Notes: generated by a model from the letters alone, not told the origin. Numbered from the stretch's first letter, positions 1 to 9,231 are shown. The stretch: 64,000 nucleotides of DNA from Alphaproteobacteria bacterium (GCA_021774335.1 JAJFJD010000056.1:86618-150617), one strand, 5' to 3'. Numbers and translations are program-made.

Positions 1-1
1 A

Positions 2-382
2 CGCGTGCTGAGTTCACGAACGATCCTGATCTTGACCGGCGTCTGCATGGCCATTGGGTTCGCGCTGACAGCACAATTCGAGTCCGCATGGCCTTTCGCG
101 GCTTTGAGCGCGGTTACCGCCCTGCTGGGATTGAGCGCCAACGGCTGGGTCGGGCTGTTCTTTTCCGAGATCGTCCGCCTCGTCCCCGATGACCAGGCCG
201 GCGAGGCAAGCGGCGGCGGTCAGTTCTTCACCTATGGCGGCATCATGACCATGCCGCTCATCTTCGGCGGCATCGTCGCGGGCACCGGAGAATACTATTG
301 GGCATTCTATCTGCTGGCCGTGCTCTGCTTTGTCGGCGCGCTCCAGCTCCTTCTCACGCGTCCGCAGCCAGCGCCCACCTAA
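2..382 (+). CDS. MFS transporter, C-terminal part (cut by window edge)
   Basis: The reading frame is open to the left edge, so only the last ~127 residues are present. They form four hydrophobic helices joined by short loops, with a glycine-rich SGGGQFFTYGG stretch before the last two helices, as in the C-terminal half of major facilitator transporters. The substrate cannot be told from this fragment. It ends 3 bases before the stop of the convergent aspartate dehydrogenase gene. Confidence 0.7.
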   Translation, partial: RVLSSRTILILTGVCMAIGFALTAQFESAWPFAALSAVTALLGLSANGWVGLFFSEIVRLVPDDQAGEASGGGQFFTYGGIMTMPLIFGGIVAGTGEYYWAFYLLAVLCFVGALQLLLTRPQPAPT

Positions 383-385
383 ATG

Positions 386-1207
386 CTAAGTCCCGACGCG
401 CAGGGTGCTGGTCAATCCGCGCAACGTCGCAATGACGCTCAACGGTGTCAGCAGGCCGGTTGCCGGATTGTCGGGCGTCGGGATGCCCTCGATCACCATG
501 GTGAAACGGGTCGAGGTCGCATCCACCGTGATCGTGTGCTTGTTACGCGGCTGGTCGGGGTCGGCCCAAATCTCGATCGTCGTTTCATCGGGCCCGATAC
601 CGGCCATACTGAGCGCCGCGGCGACATTGACGTTGGCCGGGAACCCCACGGCCGCGTCGCGTGCCGATCCTTTGAAAATCTGCAGCGGCTCCGTCAGGTT
701 GCTGACGTCGATGCCGTGCTCCGCGAGATAGGGCGCATCCTTGACGCTTTTCGGCGGCTTTTCCGTTTTCATGGTGACCGAGTTGATGCCGCCTTCCGCC
801 GCACCACGGACCGCGTCGAATCCGACCAGCGCACCGGTCGGCACGATGATGCGGGCGCCGGTCTCCGCCGCGCGCTTTTCGAGATGTGGACGCGACAACA
901 GGGCGGCACAGGACAGCGGCATGAAAATCTTGCCGGCTTCGATCGCCGACTCCGCGATGGCATCGAATACCGCCGCCGGTGCACATTCAATGACCACGTC
1001 GGCGAGGCCCGCCAAGTCGCCCAGGCCCACTACCGGCGGCGGCGTTTTGAAGTCCGCCACACGCTCGGCCGCCGCCTCGCGGTTGTTGGCGGAAACGGCG
1101 GTCAGGGTCAGGCCGGGAATGCCATCGTCCAGCGCGCGGGCAACCTTTAATCCAATCGCGCCCAAGCCGCCGAGTGCCACGCGATAACCCGCTCCGTTGG
1201 CGTTCAT
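386..1207 (-). CDS. nadX: Aspartate dehydrogenase, NadX-type
   Basis: A 273-residue protein with an N-terminal Rossmann fold (GGLGAIGLKVARAL near residue 14) and a C-terminal aspartate dehydrogenase domain containing GFPANVNVAAALS. The family oxidises L-aspartate to iminoaspartate with NAD(P), either for NAD synthesis or for amino acid degradation. Length is normal for the family. AGGAG lies just upstream of the ATG. No nadA or nadC is adjacent, so a de novo NAD role is not supported by context; an aspartate or other amino acid catabolic role is equally possible. Confidence 0.8.
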   Translation of the reverse strand: MNANGAGYRVALGGLGAIGLKVARALDDGIPGLTLTAVSANNREAAAERVADFKTPPPVVGLGDLAGLADVVIECAPAAVFDAIAESAIEAGKIFMPLSCAALLSRPHLEKRAAETGARIIVPTGALVGFDAVRGAAEGGINSVTMKTEKPPKSVKDAPYLAEHGIDVSNLTEPLQIFKGSARDAAVGFPANVNVAAALSMAGIGPDETTIEIWADPDQPRNKHTITVDATSTRFTMVIEGIPTPDNPATGLLTPLSVIATLRGLTSTLRVGT

Positions 1208-1285
1208 GCCATTCTCCTGATTGATTTACAGTATATGATACCGATATGAGGGTGATAACATTACCCGCGAAAAGGCTGATATTCC

Positions 1286-1570
1286 ATGCTAACGCCGATC
1301 CGCAATTCCTGTCTTGCCGCCGCGCTGTTTGCGGTTGTCGCGTTGCCCGCCAACGCCGCCGACAAAAAAGACGATCCGTCGCGTCTTGCCGCCGAGGGAT
1401 TGGACAAGATGGTGCGTGCGCTTGAATCCTTGATGCGATCGATCCCGCAATACGAAACACCCGAGATCACCGAGGACGGAGACATCATCATCCGCCGCAA
1501 AAAGGGAACTGGGCCGCATCGGATGCCCAAGCCCGGCACTGACGAGCCGCCGCGCGGCAAGACGATCTAA
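1286..1570 (+). CDS. Small secreted protein of unknown function
   Basis: A 94-residue protein. Residues 1-24 form a signal peptide ending in NAA. The mature part is short and charged, with LDKMVRALESLMRSIPQY followed by an acidic/basic tail (EDGDIIIRRKK). Similar short periplasmic proteins are common in Rhodospirillales and have no known function. An AAGG motif precedes the ATG. It is followed closely by the HD-domain gene (20-base gap), so the two may be cotranscribed. Confidence 0.65.
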   Translation: MLTPIRNSCLAAALFAVVALPANAADKKDDPSRLAAEGLDKMVRALESLMRSIPQYETPEITEDGDIIIRRKKGTGPHRMPKPGTDEPPRGKTI

Positions 1571-1590
1571 TTCGAAGGTTGTAGACCGAT

Positions 1591-2175
1591 ATGGCAGCAC
1601 GCGCTTGGCAGCGGATGTTGAGCGGGCGTCGGCTCGATCTGCTCGATCCTTCCCCGCTCGATGTCGAGATCGAAGATATCGCGCATGGCCTGGCGCGGGT
1701 CGCGCGGTGGAACGGACAGACCGCCGGGCGGTCGGCTTTCTCGGTCGCCCAGCATTCCCTCCTCGTAGACGAACTCTGCGGCTTCATCGATCCCAAGCTC
1801 GCCCCGGAGTGGCGGCTGGCGGCGCTGCTGCATGACGCGCCGGAATATGTGATCGGCGATCTGATCTCACCGTTCAAGGCGGCGGTTGGGCTCGACTACA
1901 AGTCGCTCGAGAACAAACTCCTGGCGGCCATCCACATTCGCTTCGGGCTGCCGGCAACGCTGCCGGCGAAAGTGTCCAAGCTGATCAAGCGTGCCGACCG
2001 CATGTCGGCCTTCCTCGAAGCTGTACAGCTTGCCGGATTCACCGAAGCCGAGGCGCGGCGCTTTTTCGGCCGGTATCAACGTCTCCCCAAGATCCTACTG
2101 ACGCCCGTCCCCGCAGTAACCGTGAAAGCGCGGTTCGTACACCGGTTCAAAAGCCTGTCGCCGGGTAAGACCTAA
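1591..2175 (+). CDS. HD-domain hydrolase, YfbR-like
   Basis: A 194-residue cytosolic protein with the metal-binding HD signature: an early HS in SVAQHSLLVDELC and HD in AALLHDAPEYVIGDLISP. This is the pattern of YfbR/5'-deoxynucleotidase-like phosphohydrolases acting on (deoxy)nucleoside monophosphates. Whether this member keeps that substrate is unknown. Its stop codon overlaps the stop of the convergent TauE/SafE gene by four bases. Confidence 0.75.
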   Translation: MAARAWQRMLSGRRLDLLDPSPLDVEIEDIAHGLARVARWNGQTAGRSAFSVAQHSLLVDELCGFIDPKLAPEWRLAALLHDAPEYVIGDLISPFKAAVGLDYKSLENKLLAAIHIRFGLPATLPAKVSKLIKRADRMSAFLEAVQLAGFTEAEARRFFGRYQRLPKILLTPVPAVTVKARFVHRFKSLSPGKT

Positions 2176-2924
2176 AACAGTCCCTTCCGGATCAGGTTCA
2201 ATCCGATCACGACGAGGGCGACCATGAGAATGCGCTCGAAGCTATCCTGCGAGATGCGGTCGCGAATCCATTTGCCGAATACCATTCCCGCCAAGACCGG
2301 CACCAGACCCAACGCCGAAAAGCCAACTTCACGCCACCCAAGGACATCATTGAGGATCAGACTGGCATAGAGCGGTGTCGTCCCACACAGGGCGATCAAC
2401 GCAAGCAGACTGATCAGCAAATCCTTTGGGAGACGCAACGCGGCCGAATACACAATCGTCAACGCCAACATCCCCGCGACACCGCCGAAGATACCGCACA
2501 CGGCACCGGCAACGGGGTTGAGCCAGTGCTGGGTCTTCACTGGGATCATAATGCGCCCCACGAGAAGCTGCACCGCGCAGATCACGATAACGACGATCCC
2601 CATTACCAGAGACATCGCCCGAGGATCGGCGTTGGCGAGTACCTGTGCGCCGCCGAACACGAAAATGCACAAGCAAAAGAGAAATGGCCAAAACCGCCGG
2701 AACGCGTCGCGATAAAGACCGCCCTGAAAACCCTGCCAGACGTTCGAGACAACGACCGGCACGATCAGGATCGCCACCGCGAGCGCAGGATCGAGCACCA
2801 TCGCAACGGTCGGTACCGCTACCATCGGCAACCCCGCGCCGATCACGCCCTTGACGGTACCGGCCACCAGAAAGGCACAAAAGATTGCCGCCAACGCGAA
2901 AGTGGAAAGTCCAAGATCGATCAT
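2172..2924 (-). CDS. TauE/SafE family exporter (paralogue 1)
   Basis: A 250-residue integral membrane protein with about eight helices. The N-terminal GTVKGVIGAGLPMVAVP repeat is typical of the TauE/SafE (DUF81) family, members of which export sulfite or organosulfonates. It lies 25 bases downstream of a paralogue in the same direction, so the pair probably forms an operon and may form a hetero-oligomer or have related substrates. The substrate is not visible from sequence; sulfite export would fit the sulfonate genes elsewhere in the window. Confidence 0.8.
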   Translation of the reverse strand: MIDLGLSTFALAAIFCAFLVAGTVKGVIGAGLPMVAVPTVAMVLDPALAVAILIVPVVVSNVWQGFQGGLYRDAFRRFWPFLFCLCIFVFGGAQVLANADPRAMSLVMGIVVIVICAVQLLVGRIMIPVKTQHWLNPVAGAVCGIFGGVAGMLALTIVYSAALRLPKDLLISLLALIALCGTTPLYASLILNDVLGWREVGFSALGLVPVLAGMVFGKWIRDRISQDSFERILMVALVVIGLNLIRKGLF

Positions 2925-2949
2925 GGCATCATCCGGAGTGCATACCGCC

Positions 2950-3705
2950 TCACACCATGAATCCTTTTCGGATCATGTTCGCGCCGATTAGAATCAGCAT
3001 GATCAACACGGCTTTGCGGAAGAGTTCCGGCGATACTTTCTTGCGAACCCATTGTCCCCCGACGACGCCGAACAGGATCATAACGGATGCCGCAGTCGAG
3101 CCGATCAACTCCTCGACGCCAAGTTCGCCGCTCACCGCCAGCCCGCCGAAGAATGGAATGCCGGCGATCAGATAGAACAAGGCGATCGCGCCGACAAACT
3201 GATCCTTGGAAACCCGCAGCGCCACCAGATAGATCACCATGAAAGGACCTAGGAAGCTCGAAATGCCGCCAAGCATGCCGGAACACAGCCCCACGATTGG
3301 CGTGACCCAAGGTTCGAAGCCGTGTGGCACGGATAGCCGCAACGGAAAGAGCTGGCTGACCGACACGAAAATGACCAGCACCCCGACCATCGCGGTTAAT
3401 GTTGCCGCATCCATCCTTGTCAAGAACGACACGCCGATAGCGACACCAAGAATTGCCAGCGGATAGGCGGTCCAGAACCGCTTGAACGCCCCCATCAAGT
3501 ATCCGCTTTGGATCACCTGCCACAGGTTCACGGCAAAGGTCGGGACGACCATATAGGCCATCGCCGTGACTGGCCCCATCGTTCCCGCGAGTAATGGAAT
3601 GCTGACCAGGGGCAATCCGATGCCCAGCACGCCCTTCACGCCGCCGCTCAATACATACACAAGCGCCACATAGAGCAGCGTCTCAAAGGTCGGCTCAAAG
3701 CTCAT
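2950..3705 (-). CDS. TauE/SafE family exporter (paralogue 2)
   Basis: A 251-residue membrane protein with the same architecture as its downstream neighbour. The first repeat reads GGVKGVLGIGLPLVSIPLLA, and both proteins end in an RKG(F/L) motif (NMIRKGFMV here, NLIRKGLF in the neighbour), which indicates tandem duplication. It is the first gene of the two-gene unit. It is divergent from the Rieske ferredoxin gene; an AT-rich stretch (3797-3822) lies in the shared upstream region. Confidence 0.8.
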   Translation of the reverse strand: MSFEPTFETLLYVALVYVLSGGVKGVLGIGLPLVSIPLLAGTMGPVTAMAYMVVPTFAVNLWQVIQSGYLMGAFKRFWTAYPLAILGVAIGVSFLTRMDAATLTAMVGVLVIFVSVSQLFPLRLSVPHGFEPWVTPIVGLCSGMLGGISSFLGPFMVIYLVALRVSKDQFVGAIALFYLIAGIPFFGGLAVSGELGVEELIGSTAASVMILFGVVGGQWVRKKVSPELFRKAVLIMLILIGANMIRKGFMV

Positions 3706-3872
3706 TCGGGATTGGATCGATGTGTTGTCGACGGAATGGCCCTACCGCGGCAGCGGCGGAACGCCAAATTACACTGGAGACGCTAATCCGGGAACTCTAT
3801 ATATAAATTCAGTTTTTGGCTTACAGCGGTTCCGGTCTTCGGGGCCTTTCAATTAGGGGACGGAAAAGAACC

Positions 3873-4187
3873 ATGACAGAGGCAACCTGGCACTCCGTTG
3901 CAGCAAAAGACGACGTCGCACCCGACGAGCCCATCAAGGTTGAGGTCGGCGACACGGAAATCGCGCTGTTCAACGTCGACGGCGAGATATTCGCGACCAG
4001 CAACATCTGCACCCACGCATTCGCGTCGATGGTGCATGGATTTCAGGAAGGCGACGAGATCGAATGCCCCCTGCATGAAGGCCGCTTCAGCATCAAGACC
4101 GGCGAGGCTTTGTGCCCGCCCGTATCCGAAGGCCTTCGCACCTTCGAGGTGAAGATCGAGGACGGCAAGGTTCTGGTCAAAGCCTAG
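3873..4187 (+). CDS. Rieske [2Fe-2S] ferredoxin
   Basis: A 104-residue protein with the Rieske ligands C46/H48 (ICTHAF) and C65/H68 (ECPLHEG), spaced as in dioxygenase-type ferredoxins. It would carry electrons from the reductase encoded next to a terminal oxygenase. The ATG at 3873 is chosen because homologues begin about 45 residues before the first cysteine; an in-frame ATG at 3816 would add 19 residues unlike the family. No oxygenase large subunit is found nearby. Confidence 0.85.
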   Translation: MTEATWHSVAAKDDVAPDEPIKVEVGDTEIALFNVDGEIFATSNICTHAFASMVHGFQEGDEIECPLHEGRFSIKTGEALCPPVSEGLRTFEVKIEDGKVLVKA

Positions 4188-4224
4188 CCCATAACGACGG
4201 CACTACCGCCGGAGATCCTGCACC

Positions 4225-5445
4225 ATGTCCGAATCAGAATTCTATGTCGTGGTCGGCGCCGGCCATGCCGGTGGCCGTGCCGTCGAAGCCATGCGCGGCG
4301 CAGGGTTTGCCGGTAGAATCATCCTGATCGGCGATGAACCGCACCTGCCCTATGAGCGGCCACCGCTGTCCAAGGAGCTGCTCCAAGGGCGGCCCGAGGC
4401 GCACACGCCGGTGCGAGACGATGCTTTCTATGCCGAGAACGATATCGATTGCCGGCTCGGCCAGCGGGCGACTACGCTCGATCTTGATGGAAAAATCGTC
4501 ATGCTCGACGATGGCAGTAGTGTTTCCTACGACAAACTTCTGCTCGCCACCGGCGGCGCGGTTCGGCGGCTGGCCCTTCCCGGTGCCGACCTCGCGAATA
4601 TTCACTATCTCCGCACCTTGGACGACAGCCGGGCCATTCAGGGCGGCCTGGGCGACGGCAAGCGTGTCGTTGTAGTCGGCGGCGGCTTCATCGGCCTGGA
4701 AGTCGCGGCTAGCGTCCGGCAACAAGGATGCGCCGTCACCGTGCTGGAAATGGCCGACCGGTTGATGGGCCGTGCGGTCCTGCCGGAAATATCGGCAGCG
4801 TTTCTCAGCCTCCACACCGACCAGGGCGTCAATATCCGATTGAACACCGGGATCGCTTCTTTCGAGGGCGATGGATCGGTTAGTCATGCCATCACCGCCG
4901 ACGGCGAAAAAATTCCGGCGGACATGGCCGTGGTCGGGGTCGGCATCATCCCCGAGACCGCCCTCGCGGCAGATGCCGGCCTCGCGGTCGACAACGGCAT
5001 CGTGGTCGATGAATTCGGCCGAACCTCCGCCCCCGACGTCTACGCCGCGGGCGACGTCACCAACCATCTCAATCCCCTCTATGGCCGTCACATCCGGCTG
5101 GAATCCTGGCAAAACGCCCAGAACCAAGCGATAGCCGCCGCCAAGACCATGTGCGGCGACACACAAGCCTATAGTGAAGTGCCGTGGATGTGGTCGGATC
5201 AGTTCGACGCGAACCTGCAGGTAGCCGGGATGCCGGAAAGCTGGGATCGCGTCGTTTTCCGCGGCAATCCAAGGTCCACCGATTTCATCGGCTTTCAGAT
5301 GGCCGGCGACCGACTCGTCGGCGCCATGAGCGTCAACCGCCCCCGCGACATGCGCGTCGCCCGCCGTCTGATCGGCGGCGACAAGCCGCTCGACGATGCC
5401 GCCCTGGCGGACGAGAGCGTCTCAATGCGCGACCTGATGCGGTAG
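4225..5445 (+). CDS. FAD-dependent ferredoxin reductase
   Basis: A 406-residue flavoprotein with an N-terminal FAD-binding GAGHAGGRAVEAMR, a second NAD-binding VVVGGGFIGLEVAASVR near residue 150, and the TSAPDVYAAGDV flavin motif. A C-terminal reductase dimerisation domain follows. This matches the rubredoxin/putidaredoxin reductase family, which passes NADH electrons to a small ferredoxin. It starts 37 bases after the Rieske ferredoxin, an obvious partner. The oxygenase or other acceptor must lie elsewhere. Confidence 0.87.
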   Translation: MSESEFYVVVGAGHAGGRAVEAMRGAGFAGRIILIGDEPHLPYERPPLSKELLQGRPEAHTPVRDDAFYAENDIDCRLGQRATTLDLDGKIVMLDDGSSVSYDKLLLATGGAVRRLALPGADLANIHYLRTLDDSRAIQGGLGDGKRVVVVGGGFIGLEVAASVRQQGCAVTVLEMADRLMGRAVLPEISAAFLSLHTDQGVNIRLNTGIASFEGDGSVSHAITADGEKIPADMAVVGVGIIPETALAADAGLAVDNGIVVDEFGRTSAPDVYAAGDVTNHLNPLYGRHIRLESWQNAQNQAIAAAKTMCGDTQAYSEVPWMWSDQFDANLQVAGMPESWDRVVFRGNPRSTDFIGFQMAGDRLVGAMSVNRPRDMRVARRLIGGDKPLDDAALADESVSMRDLMR

Positions 5446-5527
5446 ATCCCCGCTCCCCGGTACCGAATGAAGAATTCCGAGTCACACACGACCCATTGAT
5501 TAAACCAATAAATACCATCTTTATTTT

Positions 5528-5542
5528 CTATTGGCCCAATAG
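5528..5542. promoter_or_regulatory. Inverted repeat upstream of ABC operon
   Basis: CTATTGG-C-CCAATAG is a perfect 7-base inverted repeat with a one-base centre, in the 263-base region before the ABC importer genes. It could be an operator for that operon. No T-rich tail follows, so it is not a simple terminator. Function is inferred from position only. Confidence 0.3.
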
Positions 5543-5708
5543 TTGGGTTCGTAGGAACATTGCCCCATGCAGAATCGTGAAATGAATGGCGGAAGATTCA
5601 GGTTTGAATTTTTCGAAATTCGCTGAAGGAGCGTGATTGCATTAAACTGCAACAATAAAACTATAAAACTGTGAGGCTTAACACTCATATACAGGGAGAG
5701 GATACGTC

Positions 5709-7286
5709 ATGAACCCGAAATCCTTATTCACACGACGGTTTGTCATCGCAGGTGCCGGCGGCACAGCTGTCGCCTTGACCCTTGGAGATCTCATTTTCCC
5801 GGGCACAAGCATCGCGGCGGAAAAACCAAAAAAGGGCGGAAAACTGGTTTATGCGGTCCTGGGGCACAATTCGAAACACAAGAGCATAAAAAAGGCGAAG
5901 CATCCCTACGCCGGCATCGAGATTCGCACCAAGAACGTCTACAACGCGCTGACCTGGGTCGATCAAGACTTGAGTGTCCACCCGGAAGTGGCGACCAAGT
6001 GGGAAGCCGTAAGCGACGATCAAACGGTCTGGGAAGTCGATATCCGCGAGGGCATCAAATTCCACGATGGCCGTGATCTGACCGTCGAAGACGTGATCGC
6101 CTCATACGATTTTCACCGCAATAAAAAGCTCGGCACCTCCTTCGCCAAGAAGATGTTGGCAAAGGTCGAAAAGGCCGGTCCCAACAAGGTGCGGTTCCAC
6201 CTGCAGTCGCCCAACGCCGAATTCGCATGGTGGGCGGCCGAATACCGCCAGGTAATCATGCCGGCAGCGCCGCTCGATAAGATCGGGATGGACGGCATCG
6301 GCAGCGGCCCGTTCAAATTCGCCAAGATCGACCCCCAGCGGCGGGTCATTTACGAGGCGAACGACAAATATTGGGGCGACGGGCCCCATCTCGACTCACT
6401 GGAAGTCGTGGTGCAACCGATGTCCGCCGCTATGAACGGCTACCGGTCGAAGCAATTCGATATGGTGCTCGCCATTGATCCGGCGATGGTGCCGCAGTTC
6501 GAGAAACTGCCCGATACAGTTGTCGATATCGCCAAGGCGGGATCGCAAATGCTGACCGTGCTTCCGAAATATGAAGGCTCGCCCTTCAACGACAAGCGTA
6601 TCCGCCAAGCGCTGACATTGGCCATTGATCGCCAGAAGATCGTCGACATCGTCTACGGCGGCAAGTCGGCGTGGATCACCAACGACACGCATATGGCCAA
6701 TTTCAACGCGGACTTTTTGGCGAAGAGCGTCGTCCGTGATGTGAAAAAGGCGAAGAAGCTGTTGGCCGATGCCGGACATCCCAACGGTATCACTCTGCCG
6801 ACGCTCTATTATTCGAGCTACTATCCGGAAATCGACCGCGTATTCCAGGTCCTGTCGGAATCGGTGAAAGACGCAGGGATCACCCTGCCGATCGAAGCAC
6901 GCCAGAAGAGCGGCTATCGCAAGTGGCGTGTCGAAGACAAGAAGAAGACCCGCAAGCACCGTTTCGCTATGGGCCCGGTCGGCCCCCGGAACCCGGCCGC
7001 GAATCTCTTCCGCATGGCGCGGCCGACATACAACGAAAGCGGCTACTGGCATCCCAGCGCAAAGGGCGACGAATATATCGCGCTGTATAAGAAGGCGATG
7101 GCAACCGGCGACGCAAAGGAACGGCGTGCGGTCTATCACGAGATGCAGCGTATCCTCCACGAGGAAGTGCCGACCCTGTTTGTCATCGGGCGACGCTCGA
7201 TCGACGTTCATCGCTCCAACGTGAAGGGCTGGACGGCACATTCCCAGAGTTGGTCCGGGAAGTTCGACGCCGTCTGGAAATCGTAA
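5709..7286 (+). CDS. ABC transporter substrate-binding protein, peptide/nickel type
   Basis: A 525-residue extracytoplasmic solute-binding protein of family 5. Residues 1-37 form a Tat-like signal (TRRFVIAGAGG ahead of a hydrophobic stretch and IAAEK), so it may be exported folded. The body has the family signature (WEVDIREGIKFHDGRDLT, then GSGPFKF and RQALTLAIDRQKIV). It would deliver peptides or other polar solutes to the permeases encoded next. A phosphodiesterase at the end of the operon hints at a phosphodiester-containing substrate, but this is inference. Confidence 0.88.
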   Translation: MNPKSLFTRRFVIAGAGGTAVALTLGDLIFPGTSIAAEKPKKGGKLVYAVLGHNSKHKSIKKAKHPYAGIEIRTKNVYNALTWVDQDLSVHPEVATKWEAVSDDQTVWEVDIREGIKFHDGRDLTVEDVIASYDFHRNKKLGTSFAKKMLAKVEKAGPNKVRFHLQSPNAEFAWWAAEYRQVIMPAAPLDKIGMDGIGSGPFKFAKIDPQRRVIYEANDKYWGDGPHLDSLEVVVQPMSAAMNGYRSKQFDMVLAIDPAMVPQFEKLPDTVVDIAKAGSQMLTVLPKYEGSPFNDKRIRQALTLAIDRQKIVDIVYGGKSAWITNDTHMANFNADFLAKSVVRDVKKAKKLLADAGHPNGITLPTLYYSSYYPEIDRVFQVLSESVKDAGITLPIEARQKSGYRKWRVEDKKKTRKHRFAMGPVGPRNPAANLFRMARPTYNESGYWHPSAKGDEYIALYKKAMATGDAKERRAVYHEMQRILHEEVPTLFVIGRRSIDVHRSNVKGWTAHSQSWSGKFDAVWKS

Positions 7287-7301
7287 CTCTTAGAAGCGAG
7301 A

Positions 7302-7340
7302 GACGGGATGACAGCGAGCGGTATCGCCAATCATCCCGTC
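7302..7340 (+). other. Intercistronic stem-loop after the binding-protein gene
   Basis: A perfect 10-base stem, GACGGGATGA and TCATCCCGTC, encloses a 19-base loop 15 bases after the binding-protein stop codon and before the permease gene. There is no T run, so it is more likely an mRNA-stabilising or partial attenuating structure. Such structures often keep binding-protein levels above those of the membrane subunits. Confidence 0.55.
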
Positions 7341-7419
7341 GCCTCTTCACCCCGGTTGCCCACCGCTAAGGGTTTCACGCTCCGGCGCCGCCGATAGCGT
7401 AATTTTTGAGAGTGACCCA

Positions 7420-8388
7420 ATGCTCACCGCAATGATCCGACGGACCGCGCTGTCCGTTCTCGTCATATTTCTAGTTGCGGTATTTGTCTTTCTGGCAACC
7501 GAGGTCTTGCCGGGAGATGCGCTCGACGTCTATCTGACCGAGGACGACGTCAGCGTCATGACGCAGGCCGAGATCGAGGAAATGCGGCACGACCTGGGTC
7601 TGGACATACCTGCGCCGATCCGCTTCTTCACGTGGCTCGCCGGCGCTGTGGTTGGGGATTTCGGCGTGACGACGGTCGACAAAATTCCGATCGGCGAAAT
7701 CATTTTCAATCCGCTTCTGAATTCTCTTCAACTCGGCGCCGTCATTACATTGATAACCATGCCGGTCGCCTTCGCGATTGGCGCCACGACAGGATACTGG
7801 CGTGGCCGACGCACCGACGCGGTCGTCTCGACCACATCCATCATTGGGTATTCGATCCCCGACTTTGTCATCGGAACGGTGTTGATCATCATTTTTGCCG
7901 TCTGGATACCCTTGTTTCCAGCGGTCATCACCGTCTTCAACGACGCACCCCCGCTCCAATTGCTCGCGGTCTCCCTGCTGCCGGCGATTACCGTCATTAT
8001 CGGACATGTCGCCCATTTGAGCCGGTTGTTGCGGGTTGGATTCGCGGAGACGATGAACAGCGACTTCGTTGAACGCGCCCGCCTTTCCGGCGTTCCGGAA
8101 CATCGCATCGTATTCCGGCATGTTCTCCCGGCCTCCGTAATTCCTACGCTGAATGCGACGGCTCTCTACGTGGCCGGCGTGTTGTCCGGTCTCATCGTCG
8201 TCGAAAAGGTCTTCGGCTACCCGGGTTTGGGAATCGAACTGATCGAGGCGGTCGATACGCGCGAAGTTCATGTCGTCCAGGCAATCGCGTTCCTGGGCGC
8301 GCTCTTGGTGGTGCTCATGAACCTGTTGGCGGACTTCGCCATCATTGTCCTCGATCCCAGAGTGCGAAGCCATGTTAGCGAACGATAA
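7420..8388 (+). CDS. ABC transporter permease, DppB type
   Basis: A 322-residue inner-membrane permease with six predicted helices. The binding-protein-dependent transport motif is present (ERARLSGVPEHRIVFRHVLP, the EAA loop that contacts the ATPase). Architecture and length fit the first permease of dipeptide/oligopeptide importers. Its 3' end overlaps the next permease gene by 17 bases, indicating translational coupling. Confidence 0.88.
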   Translation: MLTAMIRRTALSVLVIFLVAVFVFLATEVLPGDALDVYLTEDDVSVMTQAEIEEMRHDLGLDIPAPIRFFTWLAGAVVGDFGVTTVDKIPIGEIIFNPLLNSLQLGAVITLITMPVAFAIGATTGYWRGRRTDAVVSTTSIIGYSIPDFVIGTVLIIIFAVWIPLFPAVITVFNDAPPLQLLAVSLLPAITVIIGHVAHLSRLLRVGFAETMNSDFVERARLSGVPEHRIVFRHVLPASVIPTLNATALYVAGVLSGLIVVEKVFGYPGLGIELIEAVDTREVHVVQAIAFLGALLVVLMNLLADFAIIVLDPRVRSHVSER

Positions 8389-9223
8389 ATCCCTAGGGTC
8401 GATCCTGACCCATAGCCCCGGCACCACGATCGGTGTGGCGCTGGTGACGCTTCATCTCTTCTGCGCTTTGTTCGCACCGCTGCTGATCCCGTACGGACCG
8501 ACCCAACTGGTCGGGACTCCGATGGTATCGCCGGGTCACGCCGACTTTGTACTGGGCACCGACGTTATCGGTCGGGATTATTTGTCGCGATTAATGATGG
8601 GCGGCCGCACATCGATCACCGTCGCCATGGTCGGCGTTCTTGGTGCCGTGCTGATCGGAACTTTCTTCGCCGTGTCATCTGCCTATATCGGCGGCCTCTA
8701 CGATGACGTCATCATGCGCATCGTCGACACCAAACTTTCCATTCCGGGCATCTTATTCGTCGCCTTGTTCGTGGTTGGGTTTGGCCGCTCTGTCGCCGTT
8801 CTGACGGTTGTCGTCGGTCTCAGCTATTTCCCAGGTGCGGTCCGAACCATCCGGGCCCAAGCGTTGACCCAGGTGCCGCTGGCTTATGTAAAGGCCGCCC
8901 GCCTGCGGGGTGAATCGGTGTTGTCCGTAATCTTGCGGGAACTCACCCCGAACGTCATAGAAGTGGTCGTCGTTGAATTCGCGATACGCACGTCATCGGC
9001 CATCTTGATCGTCAGTGCCTTGTCGTTTCTCGGTCTCGGTATTTCGCCGCCAACGCCGGATTGGGGATTGATGGTCTCAGAAGGCGTCGGCCAGATTTAT
9101 TCGGCGCCTTGGCTCATCCTTCTGCCCGCGTTCTTCATCAGCACTCTCGTCATTGGGCTGAATTTCGCGAGTGACGGACTTGCAAATGCGCTAGGCCTTG
9201 ATGCCGCCCGCGGTCTGAGCTGA
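8372..9223 (+). CDS. ABC transporter permease, DppC type
   Basis: A 283-residue inner-membrane permease. The N-terminal helix is followed by HADFVLGTDVIGRDYLSRL, a hallmark of DppC proteins, and the EAA loop reads VKAARLRGESVLSVILRELT. The ATG at 8372 is preferred; an in-frame ATG at 8345 lies deeper inside the preceding gene and would add nine atypical residues. It pairs with the DppB-type permease. Confidence 0.87.
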   Translation: MLANDKSLGSILTHSPGTTIGVALVTLHLFCALFAPLLIPYGPTQLVGTPMVSPGHADFVLGTDVIGRDYLSRLMMGGRTSITVAMVGVLGAVLIGTFFAVSSAYIGGLYDDVIMRIVDTKLSIPGILFVALFVVGFGRSVAVLTVVVGLSYFPGAVRTIRAQALTQVPLAYVKAARLRGESVLSVILRELTPNVIEVVVVEFAIRTSSAILIVSALSFLGLGISPPTPDWGLMVSEGVGQIYSAPWLILLPAFFISTLVIGLNFASDGLANALGLDAARGLS

Positions 9224-9231
9224 GGCTGGCG

